A DNA stretch of 64,000 bases from DATLLN01 sp963720885 (GTDB lineage: Bacteria > Actinomycetota > Thermoleophilia > Gaiellales > JAICJC01), in the NCBI GenBank assembly GCA_963720885.1, contig CAVRGW010000006.1, positions 310,001 to 374,000 of the forward strand, in the 5' to 3' direction. How positions within the stretch are numbered: position 1 is the stretch's first letter; every line of letters begins with the position of its first letter. Under the pieces are notes generated by a model that ran no database searches, was not told the DNA's origin, and saw only the letters and a list, made by a program, of their open reading frames with translations. Shown in pieces: positions 34,492 to 42,163 of this stretch. Both the position numbers and the translations under genes were made by a program.

Positions 34492-36162
34492 ATGCACGGT
34501 GTGCTCTCGGATCTCTGGTACAAGAACGCCATCGTCTATGCCCTGAACGTCGAGACGTTCATGGACGGCGACGGCGACGGCTGCGGCGATTTCGAGGGGC
34601 TCTCCCGCCGGCTCGACTACCTCGAGAGCCTGGGCGTGGACGCCCTCTGGCTGGCGCCCTTCCAGCCGAGTCCACAACGCGACGACGGCTACGACATCAG
34701 CGACTACTACAACGTCGCCACGCGGCTCGGCTCGTCGGGCGACTTCGTCGAGTTCATGCGGCAGGCGGAGAGCCGGGGCATCCGGGTGATCATCGACCTG
34801 GTCGTCAACCACACCTCCGACAGGCACTCGTGGTTCCGCACTGCGCGGGAGAGCCGCGATGCGCCCACGAGGGACTGGTACGTCTGGGCGCCGAAACGGC
34901 CTCCGAACTGGCGATCGGGCACCGTCTTTCCCGGCGTGCAGCGCGACACCTGGACCCGTGATCCGAAGACGGGCGAGTGGTACTACCACCGCTTCTACGA
35001 CCACGAGCCCGACCTGAATATGCAGAACCCGCATGTACGCGAGGAGCTGCGCCGCATCATGGGCTACTGGCTGCAACTCGGCGTGGCCGGATTCCGCGTC
35101 GACGCACTGCCGTTCCTGCTCGAGAAGCCGTCGCTTGACGGGGGCCGAGCGGGCACCGACTTCGACCTGCTGCACCAAATCCGCGACATGGTGCAATGGC
35201 GCCGCGGAGATGCCGTGCTGCTCGCGGAGGCGAACGTGCCCCCCGATCAGAACGGCCAGTACTTCGCCGGGGGCGACGGCGTCCACATGATGTTCAACTT
35301 CTGGGCCAATCAGCATCTGTTTGCTTCATTAGCAACGCAGGACGCACGGCCACTGGCGCAGGCGCTGCGGGAGACGCGGTCACTGCCGGAGGGGGCGCAG
35401 TGGGCACACTTCCTGCGAAACCACGACGAGCTCGACCTCGGACATCTCGAGGATGACGTCCGCAGTGCGGTGTTCGACGAGTTTGGCCCCGCGCCCTCAA
35501 TGCAGCTCTACGACCGCGGCATCCGCCGCAGGCTGGCACCGATGCTCGGCGACCGCAGGAGGATCGAGCTGGCCTACAGCCTGCTGTTCTCGCTGCCCGG
35601 AACGCCGGTACTGCGCTACGGGGACGAGATCGGCATGGGCGACAACCTGCGCCTGCGAGAGCGGATGGCGATCCGAACGCCGATGCAGTGGTCGGCGGGC
35701 CACCAAGCCGGCTTCTCGAGCGCCGAGCGCACGGTTCTGCCGGTGATTCAGCAAGGCCTCTACTCCGCTGACAACGTCAACGTCGAGCAGCAGTGGCGGG
35801 ATCCGACATCGTTGCTGCGCTGGACAAGTCGTGTGATCCGCGCACGCAAGGCGTGCCCCGAGATCGGATGGGGGACGTGGGACATCGTCCCGACACGCCC
35901 GCCCAACGTGCTCGCGATCGAATACGTCTGGCGGGGCACATCGCTCGTCTGCCTCCACAACTTCGCCGGGCATCCCGTCGAGGTGTCGCTGAGGCCAAGC
36001 ACCGACCAGCGGGGAATCCTCGCCAACGTGATGACCGAGGAGGTCAGCAAGGCCGAACGCGACGGCACCCACCGCATCGATCTCGACGCCTACGACTACC
36101 GCTGGTATCGGGTCGGCGGGCTGGAATACGCTCTCGAGCGAGAAGCAGTGCCCGGCGGGTGA
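34492..36162 (+). CDS. trehalose synthase (TreS)-like GH13 enzyme
   Basis: A 556-residue GH13 protein. The opening LWYKNAIVYALNVETFMDGD and WLAPFQPSPQRDDGYDISDYYN resemble trehalose synthase/maltose glucosyltransferase. Conserved regions: DLVVNHTSD, GFRVDALPF (nucleophile), LLAEANV (acid/base), FLRNHDELD. A beta-rich C-terminal domain follows. It may interconvert maltose and trehalose, a compatible solute, which suits the stress island. ATG 34492 follows TTGGGGAAC; the open frame upstream is not protein-like. Confidence 0.85.
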   Translation: MHGVLSDLWYKNAIVYALNVETFMDGDGDGCGDFEGLSRRLDYLESLGVDALWLAPFQPSPQRDDGYDISDYYNVATRLGSSGDFVEFMRQAESRGIRVIIDLVVNHTSDRHSWFRTARESRDAPTRDWYVWAPKRPPNWRSGTVFPGVQRDTWTRDPKTGEWYYHRFYDHEPDLNMQNPHVREELRRIMGYWLQLGVAGFRVDALPFLLEKPSLDGGRAGTDFDLLHQIRDMVQWRRGDAVLLAEANVPPDQNGQYFAGGDGVHMMFNFWANQHLFASLATQDARPLAQALRETRSLPEGAQWAHFLRNHDELDLGHLEDDVRSAVFDEFGPAPSMQLYDRGIRRRLAPMLGDRRRIELAYSLLFSLPGTPVLRYGDEIGMGDNLRLRERMAIRTPMQWSAGHQAGFSSAERTVLPVIQQGLYSADNVNVEQQWRDPTSLLRWTSRVIRARKACPEIGWGTWDIVPTRPPNVLAIEYVWRGTSLVCLHNFAGHPVEVSLRPSTDQRGILANVMTEEVSKAERDGTHRIDLDAYDYRWYRVGGLEYALEREAVPGG

Positions 36163-36169
36163 CCGCCGG
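36152..36169. terminator. hairpin at the end of the TreS-like gene
   Basis: CCGGCGG-GTGA-CCGCCGG, a 7-bp GC stem with a 4-nt loop that includes the stop codon. It lies between convergent genes (next stop at 36175). Confidence 0.4.
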
Positions 36170-36174
36170 ATGGT

Positions 36175-37206
36175 TCATCGTCGCCGCATGCCGAGGTAGG
36201 CGGCGAGCGCACCGGCTCCAGCCAGCGCACCGGTGATCAGGGGCCGGTGCGTGGTCGCCCACAGCTGGTAGCTGCGCCCGTGGGCCCGGTCATCGAACAT
36301 GCCGTGCGTCGCGGCGAGGTTCGGCACCGGGTCGAACAGGTTGTCGGGCCGATCGGGATCGATCGGCATGCCTGTGATCTGCTGCGATGCGTACCCTGTC
36401 CGTGCCAGGTACCAGTCAGCGGCGCGGGGGGCCAGCTTGTTGCCCACTATGGCCTTGATCGCGCTGCCGCCGACGATGACCTCGCGACGACGGTGATGCG
36501 CAGCCCAGTACACCGCCTCGGCGGGGACCTCGGGCTGGAAGATCGGCGCTACCGGCTGAGGGTGGTCGGGCAGCTTGCTGCGACACCAGCTGAACTGAGG
36601 CGTGTTCACGGCTGGGAGCTGCACCATCGAGATCCATACCCGGCTGTGGCTGTGGAGGAGCTCGGTGCGTACCGAGTCGGTGAAGCCGCGAACCGCGAAC
36701 TTGCCCCCGCAGTAGGCCGACTGCAGCGGGATCGCTCGGTAGGAGAGCGCGGAACCAATCTGGACGACCGCGCCGCGGTTTCGCGGCACCATCCGCCTCA
36801 ACGCAGCCATCGTGCCGTAGACGGTTCCGAGGTACGTGACCTGGGTGGCCCGGGTGAACTCCTCGGCGGTTATCTCGGCGAACGGGGCGAAGACCGTCGC
36901 CATCGCGTCGTTCACCCAGACGTCGATCCCGCCGAAGCGTGCCTCGACGGCCGCGGCGGCTGCCTCGACCTGCTCCGGGTCGGCGACGTCGGTCGGGATC
37001 GCGATCGCCGTGCCGCCGAGCGCCTCGACCTCTGATACGGCTCCCTCCAGGCCCTCGTGGCCGCGTGCCAACAGGCCGATGTGCGCCCGACGCTTGGCGA
37101 AGGCATGAGCGACGGCGCGGCCCACGCCGGCAGATGCACCGGTGATGACAACGACCTCGTGCCGGGCCGGGGCGCGTCTTAGAGCTCGGCGGTGAACGTG
37201 TTGCAC
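36175..37206 (-). CDS. SDR family oxidoreductase with C-terminal membrane tail
   Basis: A 343-residue SDR. The cofactor motif is VITGASAGVGRAVAHAFAKR; the active site is YCGGKFAVRGF. VNDAM replaces the usual NNAG. SDRs of this length with a C-terminal TM segment (PLITGALAGAGALAAYLGM) are common in actinobacteria; the substrate is unknown. The start is a GTG at 37206; a later start within the first 17 residues is possible. Confidence 0.85.
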   Translation of the reverse strand: MQHVHRRALRRAPARHEVVVITGASAGVGRAVAHAFAKRRAHIGLLARGHEGLEGAVSEVEALGGTAIAIPTDVADPEQVEAAAAAVEARFGGIDVWVNDAMATVFAPFAEITAEEFTRATQVTYLGTVYGTMAALRRMVPRNRGAVVQIGSALSYRAIPLQSAYCGGKFAVRGFTDSVRTELLHSHSRVWISMVQLPAVNTPQFSWCRSKLPDHPQPVAPIFQPEVPAEAVYWAAHHRRREVIVGGSAIKAIVGNKLAPRAADWYLARTGYASQQITGMPIDPDRPDNLFDPVPNLAATHGMFDDRAHGRSYQLWATTHRPLITGALAGAGALAAYLGMRRR

Positions 37207-37347
37207 TGGGCTGGATCGCCGGTTTGGTAGCCAGTTTCAAACCACTGTTGGCCTGTGCGGCACTGCCGCGAACGTCCTGCACCTGACGCGTGGAGCATCC
37301 TGAACGCCACATGCCCGACTGCCTAGGCAGGAAAACCTGTTAACCGC

Positions 37348-37614
37348 TTACCGACCGTTGCGCTCGCGGTGCTTGCATCCGGGCCAGCAGCAGGGCCGAC
37401 GCTGACCTTCCTCGAGCTCCTCCTGGGTTCGGCGAATGCGGCGCTCTCGGGTAACGTCTCGCTTGGCATCCTCGACCCAGCAGATGAACTCGTTTCGGGC
37501 CAGGGGTGTGATGTCGTTCCATGCGTCGAGCGCTTTGGTGTTGGCGAGCAGCGCCTGACGCAGATCCGAAGGCAATGTGTGCACGACCCCACCGGGCACT
37601 CGCTGGCTGCTCAT
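37348..37614 (-). CDS. YdeI/OmpD-associated-like (OmdA domain) protein
   Basis: An 88-residue protein. HTLPSDLRQALLANTKALDA, ITPLARNEFICWVEDAK and RRIRRTQEELEEGQR correspond to the bacteriocin-protection YdeI/OmdA domain. Its end, CCWPGCKHRERNG, adds two cysteines and a histidine that could bind a metal. Start ATG 37614. The biochemical role of the domain is unknown. Confidence 0.72.
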   Translation of the reverse strand: MSSQRVPGGVVHTLPSDLRQALLANTKALDAWNDITPLARNEFICWVEDAKRDVTRERRIRRTQEELEEGQRRPCCWPGCKHRERNGR

Positions 37615-37652
37615 TCCCGCACCACGGTAGCGGTTCCGGCATCGACTCGTAC

Positions 37653-38051
37653 CTAATCGAGGTCGAGCTCGAACCAGACGAGCCACCCGTCGTGCTCGGG
37701 TGTTGGTTCGGCGCCCCAGCGGTCGGCGAGCGCGTCGACGAGATAGAGGCCGCGCCCGCCGCTGCCGGTGGGCGGCTCGTCGAATACGGGTCGGGTGAAG
37801 CCGGGACCACGGTCGGTCACTTGCGCTCGGAATTGGTGTGGTCGGATCTGGATTTCGAGGATGATCGTGTCGGCGGATGAGAGGCCGGCGTGGCGGACGC
37901 TGTTTCCGACGAGTTCGGTGATCAGCAGCCGCAGGTGAAAGACCGCTTCGCCGTGCTGGTCGAAGCGCAGCTTGTCGACGGCATGGCGGGCGGCGCGGGC
38001 GGATTCGACCCTCGCTGGTAGGAGCAGGGAAATTCCGTGGACGTCGGTCAC
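37653..38051 (-). CDS. RsbW-like anti-sigma factor, serine kinase (HATPase)
   Basis: About 132 residues of GHKL ATPase: N-box LRLLITELVGNSVRHAG, G1 box VTDRGPGFTRP and G2 box TGSGGRGLYLVDALADRWG. Such kinases bind a sigma factor or phosphorylate STAS proteins. GTG 38051 begins the homology; further upstream the frame overlaps a divergent gene. Two STAS genes (25755, 38541) and a PP2C fragment (38897) could be its partners. Confidence 0.85.
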   Translation of the reverse strand: MTDVHGISLLLPARVESARAARHAVDKLRFDQHGEAVFHLRLLITELVGNSVRHAGLSSADTIILEIQIRPHQFRAQVTDRGPGFTRPVFDEPPTGSGGRGLYLVDALADRWGAEPTPEHDGWLVWFELDLD

Positions 38052-38076
38052 TCGGTCGAGGTGATACCCGGCTAGG

Positions 38077-38415
38077 ATGGCTCGTATGCATTCCCGCGAG
38101 GAGCGGCTTGCGATGAACGAGGTGTTGTTCCGCAAGGCCAACGACCGAATCGACGAGCGTGCCGAGGAGCACGGCTCGCCGACCGAGGCGGTGGCGTTCT
38201 ACTGCGAGTGCTCCGACCGCGACTGCACCGAACGGATTCTGATCACTGCGCAGGAGTTCGAAAACGTCCGCGAGCACGCCGCCCAGTTCCTGGTTCGGCC
38301 GGGCCACGACGTCCCCAGCGTGGAGATCGTGGTCACCAGCACCCCGCTCTACCTCGTCGTCGAGAAGACCGGCGAGGCCGCCGAGTTCGTCACCGAGCAT
38401 CTCGAAGACGGCTAA
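38077..38415 (+). CDS. conserved hypothetical protein with a CxCxxxxC motif
   Basis: A 112-residue protein of a family common in actinobacteria. It has an N-terminal helix (REERLAMNEVLFRKANDRID), a FYCECSDRDCTERILIT cysteine motif that may bind zinc, and the conserved EFENVREHAAQFLVRPGHDV. The family has no known function. It is divergent from the RsbW-like gene, 25 bp away. Confidence 0.75.
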   Translation: MARMHSREERLAMNEVLFRKANDRIDERAEEHGSPTEAVAFYCECSDRDCTERILITAQEFENVREHAAQFLVRPGHDVPSVEIVVTSTPLYLVVEKTGEAAEFVTEHLEDG

Positions 38416-38540
38416 TCAGCGCGCCGCTTCCGAAGCGCTGCTGTGCTGGTTGAAATGCTCGTGATCGCGATCTACGATTTGTCTTGCCTCAGGCTCTTGC
38501 CGGGGTGCTGGTTGTCTTGTGTCGATCTTGGAGGCGTGGG

Positions 38541-38900
38541 ATGAGCAGTGACTCGGATATCAGAACGGTTCATGCCGGCGAGCACCTGTGGGTGGTGTCG
38601 GCGCCTGGCGAGCGGGATCTGGCGGATGTCGAACAACTCGAGGCGGCGTTCGATGCTGTCTTCGAGCACGGTTCGACGCTGGTCGTCGACCTATCGGGAA
38701 CGACCTTTATCGACTCCGCCGTGATCGGCCTGCTCGTGTCGACGCAGCGGCGAGTCGAGGACAACGGCACCCACCGCGTGACCGTCGTCGCGCCGCGGGG
38801 CAGTCGTCCCCGCCGACTCTTGGACATGACGGCCGGGAACGTGCTTCCGGTCGTCGACGATCTCCCGTCCGCACTCGCGGCCGGCCGGGGGCTCGCTTAG
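38541..38900 (+). CDS. STAS-domain anti-anti-sigma factor
   Basis: A 119-residue SpoIIAA/RsbV-type protein: STLVVDLSGTTFIDSAVIGL carries the Ser that is phosphorylated in this family. GGAGG 9 bp before ATG 38541 decides the start. Its end overlaps by 4 bp the convergent PP2C fragment, so kinase, antagonist and phosphatase lie within 1.7 kb. Confidence 0.87.
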   Translation: MSSDSDIRTVHAGEHLWVVSAPGERDLADVEQLEAAFDAVFEHGSTLVVDLSGTTFIDSAVIGLLVSTQRRVEDNGTHRVTVVAPRGSRPRRLLDMTAGNVLPVVDDLPSALAAGRGLA

Positions 38901-39270
38901 ATCACACAGAGGACAACGACGGTGCCGTCGTCCTCGAGCGGTTCCGCCCAGCTGTCGCTCACAGCCTGCAGGACGGCCATCGCCGTGGCAGCGGCCGTCG
39001 GCGAACCTGAGCCGTCGATCGCTGCCTGCACGCCCTCGATACCGAACACGCCCGTTGTCGTGCGCCGGTCGGTGACGCCGTCGGTGACCAGCAGTATCCG
39101 CTCGCCTGGATACAGCTGACGCTGAGTCGGCCGAAACCTGCGCTTTGGACGCCCGCGTCCGAGTGCTGCGTGATCCGGCCCGGTGAGTTCCGCCACGCGC
39201 CCTTCCCGGTTGACCAGGTAGGCGTGCGGATGGCCGCAGTTCACCCAGGTGAGCACGCTGGTGGCCAGCC
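38897..39270 (-). pseudogene. PP2C/SpoIIE-type phosphatase, C-terminal fragment
   Basis: Only the last third of a PP2C phosphatase remains: LTWVNCGHPHAYLVNREGRV, GERILLVTDGVTDR with a metal-binding Asp, and the end DDGTVVVLCVI. The N-terminal part, with the first metal-binding aspartates, should lie at higher coordinates but is absent; homology stops at about 39255-39275. The intact enzyme would dephosphorylate STAS proteins and turn on the stress sigma. Exactly there, a fragment of a different gene begins on the other strand. Confidence 0.75.
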
Positions 39271-39271
39271 G

Positions 39272-39508
39272 CGGTGGCGGCCGTGCTCGCGGTGCGCGGC
39301 CGGGACGAGTTGAGACAGACCGGGACACCAATCCCGGAGAAGACCAAAGAGTCCGTCAAGGAGGACATTCAGTGGGCGAAGACACGCGCGCAAGAACAAA
39401 ACCGTCGCGCAGGACGCCGCCGAGGCGGCGACCGACGCAGCCAAGGATTCGGGACAGCAGCACGCCGCTGAGCTGCGCGACTCGGCGCAGGAGACCATCC
39501 ACTCCTGA
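39272..39508 (+). pseudogene. holin superfamily III-like (Phage_holin_3_6) protein, C-terminal fragment, frameshifted
   Basis: LAVRGRDELRQTGTPIPEKT followed by ESVKEDIQWAKTR is the typical C-terminal end of the small actinobacterial holin-like membrane proteins; the transmembrane part that should precede it is missing. The frame shifts near 39388 and continues ARKNKTVAQDAAEAATDAAK to a stop at 39508. It starts at the same point where the PP2C gene is cut. Confidence 0.5.
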
Positions 39509-39658
39509 TCCAGCGGTCGATCTCGGCCGCAAACGTCCCGGGCGGGGCGAACCAGGCCCCGCCCGGACGTGCCCTTCAGTTCGGTGCTTCGTTAGCCTGT
39601 ACCGCGGACGGTTCCGTAGCAGGAGGTCGCGAAGCGCCGCCATGCAAGGAGGCATGCG

Positions 39659-39994
39659 ATGACGCGGTACCTGATTTCGTTCCCCAGCGACGCGATGGAC
39701 TACATCCCCGACGAGGAGGGTCCCGACGTTGCCGAGGCCGCACACGCGGTGGTCCAGGAAGCCAAGGATGCCGGCATCTTCGTGTTCGCCGGCGGAGTGG
39801 ACGAGGACGTGGATCCTGTCGTGGTGGCCGGTGACGGCGAGGTCACCGCCGGCACCCACCCACTGGGAGGCATCACAATAATCGACGTGCCCTCGCGGGA
39901 GGCAGCCTTGGAGTGGGCCACGAAGATCGCCACCGCCTGCCGCTGTCCGCAAGAGGTCAGCGCGTTCGGGCACGACCCGGCGGTGGGCAACTGA
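39659..39994 (+). CDS. YCII-related protein
   Basis: A 111-residue dimeric alpha-beta barrel protein: TRYLISFPSDAMDYIP, then AKDAGIFVFAGGVDEDVDPV and GGITIIDVPSREAALEWATK. The YCII family is related to muconolactone isomerase folds; most members have no known reaction. An AAGGAGG site 5 bp before the ATG supports the start. Confidence 0.85.
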   Translation: MTRYLISFPSDAMDYIPDEEGPDVAEAAHAVVQEAKDAGIFVFAGGVDEDVDPVVVAGDGEVTAGTHPLGGITIIDVPSREAALEWATKIATACRCPQEVSAFGHDPAVGN

Positions 39995-40018
39995 TCGGGA
40001 ATCTCGGACAGGGATTGA

Positions 40019-40091
40019 AGCCCTCTAACGGACTCGAACCGTTGACCCCCTCCTTACCATGGAGGTGCTCTACCAACTGAGCTAAGAGGGC
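40019..40091 (-). tRNA. tRNA-Thr (GGT)
   Basis: A 73-nt cloverleaf: acceptor GCCCTCT pairs with AGAGGGC, D-arm GCTC...GAGC, anticodon stem CCTCC/GGAGG with loop ATGGTAA (anticodon GGT), and T-arm with GGTTCGAGTCC. CCA is not encoded. Confidence 0.95.
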
Positions 40092-40145
40092 GGGACCGCC
40101 GAAGGATAGAGCATCGGTTGGCGGTCCGGGTGCCTTGAGCGGCGG

Positions 40146-40421
40146 CTACGCCTCGGTGCGGATGCGCTGCCAGTCGTCGACGCTGCGCAGCTCGGACTCC
40201 TCACCGGACTGCGAGTCGAGCACGACGACGCAGCACGCACCCGCGCCGACCAGGCGGATCGCCTGGACGCGCCAGCGGGTCTGCGATTCCTTGATGTGCG
40301 TGGCCAGCTCGTGCGCATCGGTGCTGCGCATGATGTTCGGGTCGACGGGGTCGGGCCCGAAGGTCATGCGGACGGGGCGCTTCTGGTACGAGCTTCCGGA
40401 CTGGCGGGAACGGCGGGCCAT
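40146..40421 (-). CDS. small hypothetical protein
   Basis: A 91-residue protein starting MARRSRQSGSSYQKRPVRMT. It has a helix (MRSTDAHELATHIKESQTRW) and a hydrophobic strand LVGAGACCVVVLD. I do not recognise the family. Position beside tRNA-Thr and a strong coding look support it as real. Confidence 0.5.
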   Translation of the reverse strand: MARRSRQSGSSYQKRPVRMTFGPDPVDPNIMRSTDAHELATHIKESQTRWRVQAIRLVGAGACCVVVLDSQSGEESELRSVDDWQRIRTEA

Positions 40422-40627
40422 CACGACCACCTACCCAGGGGCGGGGTCGGGCCAAACGAGTATCGGACTGTCAAGGGAACTCGCCTCCTCAGCGGACGAC
40501 AGGCGGGCATTGGGGGAATCGGGCATCGGCGCCTCAGCTGACGCTCCTGGCGAGCGCCGCCCGGACGGCCGGCAGTTCCCCGTGCATTGACTGTAGCAGG
40601 CGCCACCCGGCGCCCTCGCAGCCGCGC

Positions 40628-40951
40628 CTACTCGTCGTCGTCGTGGCGGCGCCCAGCGACCGCGCCGCGGATCCGGTCGCGCAGGCTGATCGGCTGGGTG
40701 TCCTCGACCGACAGCCGGTCCTCGGCGTCGTCCTCGGAGAGGTCGAACTCGACCTGGTCGGCGGACTCGTCGTCGAGCCGGAACTGCTCCTCCATCGACA
40801 CCGGGACGGTGCGCTCGGAGAGCTCGCGCTCCAACTCCTCGATCCGGTCGAGCAGCATCAGGATCGCCCGGCCCATCGCCGCCCGCTCCCCATCGGCGCG
40901 GCTGAGAGCATCTGCCCAGGTGCGCAGCTCGCTCTGCTGGCTCTGGTTCAT
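40628..40951 (-). CDS. acidic coiled-coil hypothetical protein
   Basis: A 107-residue protein. MGRAILMLLDRIEELERELS predicts a short coiled coil; the second half is very acidic (EFDLSEDDAEDRLSVED) and the end is basic. ATG 40951 (MNQSQQSELRTWADAL) is the likely start. Family unknown. Confidence 0.55.
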   Translation of the reverse strand: MNQSQQSELRTWADALSRADGERAAMGRAILMLLDRIEELERELSERTVPVSMEEQFRLDDESADQVEFDLSEDDAEDRLSVEDTQPISLRDRIRGAVAGRRHDDDE

Positions 40952-41042
40952 GCGGGGATCCTGGCACATTGCGGCCGCCAAGTCGACCGGCAGCGGCCGG
41001 CTCCTCAGACTACCGCCCTCACGAGCGGCGGCCGTGGAGGGC

Positions 41043-41732
41043 TCAGACGCTCGAGGGGACGGTCGACGCCAGGCGCATGCGGCCCGGCCACGGGAACGCC
41101 CGCAGGAACCGCTCAAGCGCTGTCTCATCGCCCGACAATCGCACGGCGCCGCTCGCCAGCGCGGTCTCCGGCTCTACCTCGCCCTTCAAGAGCGCCACGA
41201 GCGTCGTTGCCTCCAGAGTCAGCTGCATGACCGGCTGCGACGGCGCGCCCTGATGTACCGTCAGGCCGCTGCTCGCGACGGCCACCTCGAACGGCTGGCC
41301 GTCCACGACGAGCGCATACGTCTCGTCCCTGGCGGTCAACCGGGGTCGGTAGAGGTACCGCAGCGCGAGCACCGCCGGTCCCGCGCGCACCTCCTCGCCT
41401 GGCACCAGCGCCTCCAGCAGCCGCAACCCCGTGCGCCCGAGTGCATCAACCACCGGTTCGATTTCTCGAGCGCCGCGGGCGGTGAGCTCGTACACCTTGG
41501 CGGCAGCGGGCCGCGGCAGCTCCCACCGCCGGATCAGTCCGGCCTGCTCGAGACTGCGCAATCGGCTCGTCAGCAGATCCGTTGCGATCCCCGGCAATCC
41601 GTCCCGCAGGTCGGTGTAGCGCTTCGGACCAGTCATCAACTCGCGCACGACGAGCAGTGTCCAGCGATCACCGATCACGTCCAGCGTCGCGGCGACCGGA
41701 CAATACTGCCCATAGCTGCGCCTGCGGCTCAC
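41043..41732 (-). CDS. HxlR-family transcriptional regulator with SCP2-like C-terminal domain
   Basis: A 229-residue regulator. The N-terminal HxlR winged helix is YCPVAATLDVIGDRWTLLVV and LPGIATDLLTSRLRSLEQAG; residues about 125-220 look like a sterol-carrier-protein-2 lipid-binding domain (VLALRYLYRPRLTARDETYA, LTLEATTLVALLKGEVEPET). Such fusions occur in actinobacteria and may sense a hydrophobic ligand. No neighbour reveals its targets. Confidence 0.83.
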   Translation of the reverse strand: MSRRRSYGQYCPVAATLDVIGDRWTLLVVRELMTGPKRYTDLRDGLPGIATDLLTSRLRSLEQAGLIRRWELPRPAAAKVYELTARGAREIEPVVDALGRTGLRLLEALVPGEEVRAGPAVLALRYLYRPRLTARDETYALVVDGQPFEVAVASSGLTVHQGAPSQPVMQLTLEATTLVALLKGEVEPETALASGAVRLSGDETALERFLRAFPWPGRMRLASTVPSSV

Positions 41733-42163
41733 ACCCGAATTCTGTCCGAGAGATTCGCTTCGGGTGTAAAGAGTTCCTGATGATTATCTTGTCATATTGC
41801 AAGGACTGCAAGTTGCGGGAGAGGTTTGAGAAATTAACTGTTGAGCTCGACGGATTACTTGTCGTGTCGCTTTGAATATTTGTCGCCTGGGCTGAATTAC
41901 TGGAGAACAGGAACGTTGCGTGACACCTCCACATACTGGTGTGTTTGCGTATTGAAAAACATGGCCGAAACACCTTGACACACCAAGCCTAGCGTGGCAC
42001 GGTACGGCTTCGTAGTACATTGGGCACGAGTACGGGCGGCGTCCTCACACCGTGATCTCAGGGCCTCATTAGCCTGGGTCAACGGAGGGTTGCCGAGCCA
42101 TCGCTGCCCGGGGTCAGTACGTCGGCGGCATCTGCTTCCAACGTTCTATCGGAGGGGTTGAAA
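41733..42163. other. 431-bp leader region of the exopolysaccharide operon
   Basis: A locally AT-richer region with no convincing gene. It has inverted repeats ACACC...GGTGT (about 41923-41942) and GTGTTT...AAACAC (about 41940-41972), a TTGACA at 41975-41980 without a good -10 box at normal spacing, and a GGAGGGG ribosome-binding site at 42151-42157 for the first operon gene. A long regulated leader is possible. Confidence 0.4.

Noticed and set aside
40019..40091. tRNA-Thr as an integration site bordering an island that includes the 39.26 kb junction
   Set aside because: I found no repeat of the tRNA 3' end elsewhere in the window and no integrase gene.
41975..42008. TTGACA as the -35 box of the exopolysaccharide operon promoter
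   Set aside because: No acceptable -10 hexamer follows at 16-19 bp; TACGGC is 22 bp away.
41784..42082. Short minus-strand frames upstream of the sugar transferase
   Set aside because: They overlap each other, are rich in Cys and Gln by chance of composition, and have no start signals.
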